Origin: Ligustrum vulgare
Taxonomy: Eukaryota; Streptophyta; Magnoliopsida; Lamiales; Oleaceae
Reading direction: 5' to 3'
Assembly: GCA_963555705.1 (NCBI GenBank)
Contig: OY743170.1
Span: forward strand, 10,579,096-10,643,095
DNA length: 64,000 bases
A model generated the notes under the pieces. That model made no database searches, was not told the origin of the DNA, and saw nothing but the letters and a program-made list of their open reading frames with translations. Within the stretch, counting starts at the first letter, position 1. The number at the start of each line of letters is the position of its first letter. Below, in pieces: positions 56,976 through 64,000 of this stretch. Position numbers and translations under genes: made by a program.

Positions 56976-58053
56976 CCCATCAAAAGTCATTACCAAGGTA
57001 CGAATCTCCATTGACTAAGCTATGAAATAAGAAATTCTATTATCAAATATTTTATGTTTTTATGAATATTATGATTATGATTTGTTATTTAACCCAAGTT
57101 AAGGATGAAAGAGTTAGTATGCCGAGACCTAGATTTATGATCTATGTAACTCGCTGAAATGAACTGAAGGGTTAATTATACCCTTAAGAAGTGAGCGAAT
57201 TCCAGATTTAGAACTTAAGACCTAGAGAATTATTCATAAGCACGTATCACTATCACTATCATCACTATCTCTATCACTAATCTATAAAAGAATGAATGAA
57301 TGAGAAACTTTTGAAAGACTAATTTGCCCTCATATTTTATTGTTAATGGCTAAAATATTCATCAATTTAAAATATTTTATTTGAAAATAATAATTCATAT
57401 AGATAATTAAAAGTGATTAATATGCAACCCCTTCATATTTCCTTGATTTCACTTCTTATTAATATGAGACAATGATGTAGAAAATTAATATGATTGTTCC
57501 AAAAACTCATTATAAAAATTATCAAGCATTAAGACATTAACTTGTGATTCAGTATACCATCAAAATTCAATGTCCTTAATCAACCCCAATAAAATAAGAA
57601 ATACTCCAACTTGCTGTATATTTTTTCTTGATAATCTACATGGAAAGTGGAATTGTCTCATATTCATAATTTCCTTTTAATTTCATGATTTCTTCGATCC
57701 TATTAAAATATAATCCATTTATATTGAGTATAAAGTATACTTGATAATTTTCGAGAAAAAAGACTTAATTTTTCGTTGTTTTAAATCTCGATTTTAGATT
57801 TATATTTTGTTTTGCAAATTTGAGATCGCCTTGAGATTATGAATTTATTTAAATTTGTATTGCACTAAAATTTTTGCTTAATTTGTCTTCCATATTCAAT
57901 TTATTTCTACTGAATAAATATTAAAATTAATATTATAATTTCACATAATTAAGTCAATTATTTTTCACTAAACACAATTATTACAAATTATTAATATATA
58001 ATTAATAAAAAAATTACTATACACCATTTAAAAATTAATACTATTTATATAAA
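56976..58053. other. No supported gene
   Basis: AT-rich spacer. A (CACTAT)n-like stretch lies near 57245-57280. Confidence 0.4.
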
Positions 58054-58129
58054 CTAGTGCAGCCCCGTGCGATGCACGGAATGCGATAAAAATTGTGTAT
58101 AAAATAGCGTCGATATTTGAAATCTACTC

Positions 58130-59230
58130 ATACTACCACTATTGCTATTTTTAATTTGCAAAATTGAAGAATAAAATATTCAATTAATTGAGAACTTCAT
58201 ACGAATCCAGAGATATTTCTATTACGACTTCATTTTAGGCATAAAGCCAACCAAGCGAAAGATTAAAAAAAAAAATCACTGAAAAATGAAATATATTATT
58301 AATTGATTATTTTAAATGGCTATAATTTTTTGCTACGATCTAGTAATTCGAAAATAATGTAGTAAAGCATTGTACGAAAGCTTCACATCAATATTAAAAT
58401 ATTTCTATTACGACTTTATTTGAGTACTCAAAACTAAATAAACGAAGTAAATGAAGTCTGTAAAAAAAAAATAACAAAATGTTAAGGGATTATTTTAAAT
58501 GGTTATAATTTTGTTACATTTGACGATTTTGTAATTCGAAAATAATATGATAAAATATTATTTGAGATCTTTATATTGATGCAAAGATCTTGTTATTACA
58601 ACTTCATTTGAGCCCATGAAACCAACCAAACAAAACAAAAATATTACTGAAAGATGAAATATATTATTAATCATCATTTTTAAACAGCTAAATTTTTGTT
58701 ACGATTTAGTAATTCAAAAATAATGTAGTAAAGTATTGTGTGAAAGCTTCACATGAATATTATGATATTACTATTGCGTCTTCATTTGAGCTCTCAAAAT
58801 TAATTGAACAGATGAAAAAAAAAAAAAAAACAGAAAGTTAAGTGACCATTTTAAACGGTTATAATTTTGCTAAATTTGACGTTTTTGTAATTCGAAAATA
58901 ATGTGATAACGTACTATGTAAGAGTTTAAAATGATATAAAGATCTTATTATTACGTCTTCATTTGAGCTCAAAAATCCAACGAAATGAAAGAAAAAAAAT
59001 ACTTAAAGATAAAATACATTTTAATGAATCATTTTAAATGTCTATAGTTTTGCCACAATTTAATAACTCGAAAATAACAATCTAGTAAAGCATTTTACGA
59101 AACCTTCACATCGACTTTAAGATATTGCTATTACGTATTTATTTGAGCCCTCAAAATTAAAAAAAAAAAAGAAAGGAGGAAAAAAAGAGGCAATATATAT
59201 AAATACACGTTTTCGTAGTAAAAATTACCT
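58130..59230. repeat. Six-copy ~180-bp satellite-like array
   Basis: The phrase TTACGACTTCATTTGAG or close variants starts at about 58219, 58404, 58585, 58774, 58952 and 59131. Spacings are 178-189 bp. Odd and even units are more alike (GAAATATATTATTAAT in one type, AGTTAAG-GACCATTTTAAA in the other), giving a dimer of about 365 bp. Each unit shares TTGTAATTCGAAAATAATGT. Confidence 0.85.
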
Positions 59231-60324
59231 TGTTACAAATTATGGTAGATAAATTTGAAATAAAAATAAAATCTTCAACAATTATATTTGGAAATAAAAT
59301 AAAATAAAATCCAAGTTGGACCTCGAAGACTTTGTAATAATATCAAGTTGGGATCATTAATAATAAATAAACACAAGTAGTTTGGTGGCATTGTGACACG
59401 TTTCTCCAAAATTTAAAAATTATCCACATGCAATTAATTAATTATACCTTCTATTTTATTATTGTTTATGCTTGATCAATAAAAGAATATTTTTATTTTA
59501 ATATTAAAAAAGTAGTATATGACATCATCATGACATATCCCTTGTGAACAGTAAAAATGGCTAGCCTCTTTTATAAGAGTACTAGTGGTGCCCGTGCGTT
59601 GCACGGATGCGATAAGAATTGTGTATTTAATAGCGAATAAATTTTATTGTGTTGTTGACTCAACATTTAAGAGAGAGGTTTAGTCACTGAAGTATATTTT
59701 GCCTCTTTAACAACATGAAATTGTAAGAAGTGATGGGTACAAACATATTAGATCTACAACCAGTTGAGTGGAGACCAAACTAATAGAACTACCCAAGATG
59801 GAGAGATCACCACCACTGCAATCAGTTGTACCAGATTTTGTGTCAAGGAAATCATCATTTTTTTGTCAATAAAATGGTAGGTGATGAATAATTTGCTAGG
59901 GCTTTCTGATCATTGCACCAAGCAAATGCTTCAATATCCAAATCTCAATCCATATAGTAATTACCACTAAAACGTCTTCTTGTTGAGTTTATTGAAAGTA
60001 ATGGTACTACCACAAATAATAAGAAGTTGGGTCAAGAAAAGAGAATGCATGCATCATAATCATAAGAGTTAAAAAAACCCAATCTATCAGACTCTACGTA
60101 TAAACTGTTGTAATCCCGAATACATTCATATCTTTATTTGAATTTTAAGGACAATGATATACACCAAAGTTTGCTCAGTTAAATATTTATTTATGCCATT
60201 AGTAAGTGGTTGTTCAAATATCCCATTGTTATCCCTTCTTTTCCTCAATTGAACTCAAGAATCCTTACTCCTACTCACTCAATCACTTTAGGCATGCTCA
60301 TAAAAGAGAAGGAGAAACACATAC

Positions 60325-60445
60325 TGCTTTGGTGAGAGATTCTGTGAGCTCTCTCTCATGGGCAATATTTTCTATAATTGGGATCACAAGTTCATCATAA
60401 TAACCATGCCTTTGAATTCCTTTGATCATTTTCCATATGAGTAAT
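60325..60445 (-). pseudogene. Captured exon-like segment in the inner Helitron
   Basis: A 121-bp minus-strand segment encodes [20 protein letters not shown] and a charged helix ending LTESLTKA. It is bordered by TTAATTACAG on its 5' side and GTATGTG on its 3' side, a textbook acceptor and donor. Helitrons commonly pick up host gene pieces. I do not recognise the parent gene. Confidence 0.5.
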
Positions 60446-61672
60446 CTGTAATTAAGGAAATAGGAACCACAATAAGGCTTAGAAGATATTACCGTAAAAG
60501 ATAAATATTTGAACAAAATTTACGTCACAACCAAACAATTTTTGTCATCAAGTTTTTTTTCTAGGAACTGAGCAAGGATTTGAAAGATCATATAATGATT
60601 TTTATTTAACAATTTTCAGACCTTCTCAAATGCATCTTGGGGGAAAAATAAAATTTCTAAATAAAAAAACTTCAATGCCAAAAAACCAAAATTCGATTAT
60701 CTTTCTCGACAGAGAAAAAAATGTGAAATTTTGTAGAAACTGCCAGGAAAAATGCAAATAAACAGCTTCCATATCGTTCATAATTCCTCATAAAATGTAT
60801 TTACTCATTTAGGGTAGATAAAATAAAGATAATGTGCAATTGAACATCATGAACCTAGCACATAACATAATGTGTTTTTGAGCTTTTACAAGTTTTAGAA
60901 ACCACATCACAAGTACTTTATTCAAATCCAAAGGAAAATATGAGCACGTATCAGTATAAAATAAAACAAAACCATAATTATATTGTAGTAGATAATGTTA
61001 AAAATGACATCATGTTTCAAGTTTATGCAGATAATCTAATAGCAAAATTCAATTCTAAAAAATCATTGATTGAAATTGCAAAAGCTCAATTGAAATTATA
61101 CAAAAAAAAAAAAAAAAAATCTGAAACCACTTATAAACTTTAGAAATTTGATGTCAATACCTATAGATCTTAAAATATTAGTATAAAGTCTAAAAGTAGA
61201 ACAGAAAAATAACAATACCTTGTCATTCACGGGCTAGCATTTTTCTCCCTTCCCATTTCAACAATCTGTTGTGAAATTGCTATTTGATGGAATTTGATTG
61301 TTATTTATAAGTTTGTTTAATTTATGCAAGTGTAACTGAAATGGATGTTTGTTTTCTAATTCACAAATGTCCCACTTCCTATGGCCTCTTTATGGAAACA
61401 GGAGCTAATTTTTTATTCATAGCACAAGCAACATTTTGGTGTGCAAGCCATTAATTCCACTAAAATCTGCTTCCAAGATGAAAGAAATTCATATGGTCAC
61501 AACTTTTTTTCATAGACGTGCATAGAAACTAAATTCACATTTCACAAATCACAACCAGTTAGAAGGTCATATGAATAACATTACTCCCACGTTTTGATCA
61601 AACCAGCTATACGAAGCCATACTGGGAAAAAATAATAAAAACCCACCTTTTAAATATACTTAAGAAATGCAA

Positions 61673-61950
61673 TGAAATCAAACATATATAAACAAGAACA
61701 GATCAAACATATACAAAGAAGAATAGCAAAACTCACTATTTCCAAGTGATTCGAATGCGAGGGAGAGGGATTGGTAAATGCTCGAAGCAGTTAGATGCAC
61801 CTAAGGCAGTGAAATCAAACATATATAAAAAAAATCAGATTACAGATTAAACATATACAAAGAAAGAAGAACAACAAACTTACTATTTCTAAGTGATTCG
61901 GTTGCGAGGGAGAGGGATTGGTAAATGCTCGAAGCAGTTAGATGCACCGA
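61673..61950. repeat. Tandem duplication of about 138 bp
   Basis: Two units share AAATCAAACATATATAAA and GGTAAATGCTCGAAGCAGTT, at about 61673-61810 and 61811-61950. Confidence 0.85.
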
Positions 61951-62371
61951 AGGAAAATGAGGAAAATCAGTGATGACTGGAGTAAGAATAGAAGATCAGG
62001 CTGAAGGATCGGTGAAGATGGTAGTAGGCGACGGGGGGAGAGAGAGAATGGAACCCCAGCATCTGGACAAAGTAAAATGGTGGGAAGAAAGAAGACCAGT
62101 AGCGTTAATAAAAAAAAAAAAAAAATGACGTCAACCTTATGAACAGTAAATGAACAGTAAAGAGGCTTTGCCTCTTTTATATAAGGTAGGATATAAGTAA
62201 GTATAGATAACTTGAAGTCATGTTATATAACAACCGCACTTAATTTTTGGGTTTAACCTCAAGAAATTGTAAATTTAGGGACTTAATTGGATGTTAAAAT
62301 TTATTTAGACCTTAATCATGACAAATTATTTTATTGTTGAAATTAAGAAAATATATGCAAGCATGAGAGGT

Positions 62372-62725
62372 TCCATTATACGTAATCATGAAGAGCATAA
62401 TATTTGTATAAATATGGAAAAGTATATGAATGGTTGATAAGATTCCATTATATGTAATCATGAAGAGCATAATATTTGTATAAATATGGAAAAGTATATG
62501 AATGGTTGATAAGACTCCATTATATGTAATCATGAAGAGCATAATATTTGTATAAATATGGAAAAGTATATGAATTGTTGATAAGACTCCATTATATGTA
62601 ATCATGAAGAGCATAATATTTGTATAAATATGGAAAAGTATATGAATGGTTAATAAGACTCCATTATATGTAATCATGAAGAGCATAATATTTGTATAAA
62701 TATGGAAAAGTATATGAATGGTGCT
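62372..62725. repeat. Five 72-bp tandem repeats
   Basis: Units start TCCATTATA at 62372, 62444, 62516, 62588 and 62660, an exact 72-bp spacing with very few differences. Because 72 is a multiple of 3, a repetitive open frame appears on the minus strand; it is not taken as a gene. Confidence 0.95.
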
Positions 62726-62800
62726 TTACTTTAAGAAAAGGATGTGTTAAAATTAATAGAATTGAATGATGATGTTTACATTATGCCAACTTTACACATC

Positions 62801-62809
62801 TATATAAAT
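62801..62809 (+). promoter_or_regulatory. TATA box of LTR-like promoter
   Basis: TATATAAAT lies about 80 bp downstream of the last 72-bp repeat, with a pyrimidine-rich CATCTCTTTTACAC start-site-like region after it. Confidence 0.5.
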
Positions 62810-63537
62810 CCATCTCTTTTACACACAACTCTACGCATATACACTTATTTCCAATCTCTTGACAAAATCCACAAGTAAGAGAAATTCAAGGTGGTCAAGA
62901 AAGTTTTGGTCCATTTACTACTACACTTCATTTTAATCTTTTAAACGGTAAGTATATTTTATGTTTTTATGAAAAGAAAGTATGTTTTCTATGTTTTGGA
63001 TTATACTGTGAAGTCAATTTCAAGAAATTGTTATGGGTTCCACATGATATGATATGATATGTTTATGACTATGCTAAGGGACCGGAGTTTAGTAGCGCTA
63101 CACATAAGAATTTTTACCACTTATGTTCGGTAAAATCCTTGTGTCTCCTTATGTTAATTATGATCCTTATGTTATTCATGAAAATTGTTTTTTTTTTTAT
63201 GCTTACTGAGGTTTTTATAAATCTCATTCCACGATATTTCTTCCTTTCAGAAAATTGATGATTCGAGGTGGTCAACATGGAAGTGGCAAAATAAAGTGGC
63301 CAAGATTGATGAGATTATTGGATTGAACACTTTAAATTTTCTATGTTTTGATATTATTTTTATGCAAAAACAATATTCACTATTTTAATTCCGCAATTAA
63401 ATTATGACTTTGGAAGTCGCACTCTATTAATTCAGTTATGAAATAAATTCTTATTATATTACTATTTAGGTCTCGATAATATGATATGAGTCATTAATAG
63501 TGGCACTCGAATGGCCGAGAATTCGGGTCGTCACAGT

Positions 63538-63549
63538 TGGTATCAGAGC
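63538..63549 (+). other. tRNA-Met primer-binding site
   Basis: TGGTATCAGAGC follows the LTR end CACA by two bases (GT). It indicates that the internal region of a retroelement begins here and runs off the window. Confidence 0.8.
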
Positions 63550-64000
63550 AAAAGGTATGCTTTCCTGTATACTCTTTAAATCATTTCAAAATATTTCTAC
63601 AAGAAATGTTATTGCAATTAATCTATTTTAATTGCAGTTAAAGTAATTAATTTTCTTCATATTTTACATGTGTTTAAAATAAAATAAAATAAAATAAAAA
63701 TAAAAATATATTATTATTATAATATTCATTTACTGTTCACGACAGCACGTAACATGGAGCACTGTTCACGCAGTGAATAGTGACCGAAGCAATGTTCACG
63801 TGAACAGTGAAAAGTGCGTGGTCACTGTTCAAATGAACAGTGAATGCGTCACTTAAAAAAAAAAAAAAAAAAAAAAATTTAAGTAAGATTTTGATCTAAT
63901 CACTTATGCAAATTCTATTTTGATTACCAAATTATTTTATTTGGTAATTGGGCTCAATCTTGTATGAAAATTTAAATTGGGCTAAGTAAATTACTATGTG
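63550..64000 (+). mobile_element. Start of retroelement interior, non-coding
   Basis: Leader region without gag in view. 63733-63850 contains six or more alternating GTTCAC and GTGAAC words, including the palindrome GTTCACGTGAAC, followed by a poly-A tract near 63857-63878. Confidence 0.5.

Larger units (their letters stand above)
59582..62191 (-). mobile_element. Inner Helitron, 2610 bp, non-autonomous
   Basis: On the minus strand it starts TCCTACCTTATATAAAAG at 62191, preceded by A. It ends with a CCGTGCAACGCACGG hairpin (59592-59606) and CTAG at 59582-59585, followed by T. Its 3' end is the same family as the outer Helitron (both share a CACGG-ATGCGATAA...AATTGTGTAT subterminus). It is inserted 16 bp inside the outer element's 5' end. 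No replication protein. Confidence 0.87.
58054..62207 (-). mobile_element. Outer Helitron, split by a second Helitron
   Basis: On the minus strand the 5' end TCTATACTTACTTATA lies at 62207-62192 after a host A. It is interrupted by the inner Helitron and resumes TACTCTTATAAAAGAGGC at 59581. The 3' end has a CCGTGCATCGCACGG hairpin (58065-58079) and CTAG at 58054-58057 before a host T. Without the insertion it is about 1544 bp. No Rep/helicase coding. It carries a six-copy 180-bp array. Confidence 0.85.
62220..63535 (+). mobile_element. LTR-like promoter region of a Ty3-type element
   Basis: The segment ends TCGGGTCGTCACA at 63535, immediately before a tRNA-Met primer site. It has a TATA box TATATAAAT at 62801-62809 and, upstream of it, five 72-bp repeats. 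Text such as GCTTACTGAGG...CTCATTCC near 63200-63225 is typical of Tekay-like long LTRs. The left edge is not found, probably lost or displaced by the Helitron insertion at 62207. Confidence 0.6.

Noticed and set aside
56338..56983. Repeat-peptide frames on both strands
   Set aside because: They are translations of the foldback element subrepeats and appear in both arms.
62312..62686. 124-codon repetitive minus-strand frame
   Set aside because: The 72-bp repeat unit is a multiple of three, so the frame stays open by arithmetic; the translated repeat is hydrophobic noise.
62372..62725. CRISPR-like regular spacing
   Set aside because: Direct tandem repeats without unique spacers, in a plant nuclear context.

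Overview
This is nuclear DNA from a flowering plant, most likely a eudicot. It is very AT-rich and consists almost entirely of transposable elements in several states of decay. Nested insertions account for most of the length, and I see no intact host protein-coding gene. Recognisable host-gene material is limited to fragments: a 5' piece of a ribophorin II (RPN2) gene near 49.2-49.8 kb, a C2H2 zinc-finger fragment carried inside a CACTA transposon near 19.2 kb, and an exon-like piece inside a Helitron near 60.4 kb.

Layout: 1-3026 is the 5' end of a minus-strand Ty3/gypsy element (LTR, primer-binding site, decayed gag). 3.2-5.3 kb is low-complexity DNA (CCACCCCA blocks, then degenerate GGTCACAAAT repeats). 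6.9-16.8 kb holds small elements: a tRNA-derived SINE-like unit, a LINE tail, two copies of a Harbinger-type MITE, a long hairpin, LTR remnants and a decayed hAT transposase. 16.85-20.96 kb is the 5' part of a Ty1/copia element split by a CACTA element (17296-20157, target duplication CAT).

The centre (23047-42210) is best read as one Ty1/copia element with short LTRs at 23052-23236 and 42031-42205. It has been opened by three large insertions: an endogenous plant pararetrovirus (about 23.3-32.16 kb), a minus-strand Helitron (33027-36347, itself carrying a hAT element at 34349-35087) and a Ty3-type solo LTR (36984-39599, exact 5-bp duplication AAATA).

The pararetrovirus shows, in order, a tRNA-Met primer site, small coiled-coil frames, a capsid-like frame with a zinc-knuckle-like segment, a 30K-type movement protein, aspartic protease, reverse transcriptase and RNase H. 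An unusually intact 358-codon frame, a TATA/poly(A) pregenome promoter and a second, different set of small leading frames follow. The capsid-then-movement order suggests a cavemovirus/solendovirus-like relative. The capsid, movement, polymerase and RNase H frames all carry stops, frame changes or a lost catalytic residue.

42.26-48.5 kb is a second, minus-strand Ty1/copia element. Its LTRs are nearly identical, but no integrase is recognisable and its leader is unusually long. 51260-55279 is a CACTA element (duplication ATA) with a broken TNP2-type transposase. 56.35-56.98 kb is a foldback element built of tandem subrepeats. 58054-62207 is a Helitron containing a second Helitron of the same family and a six-copy, roughly 180-bp satellite-like array. 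The right edge (62.2-64 kb) is an LTR-like promoter with five exact-spacing 72-bp repeats, followed by a tRNA-Met primer site and the start of another retroelement.
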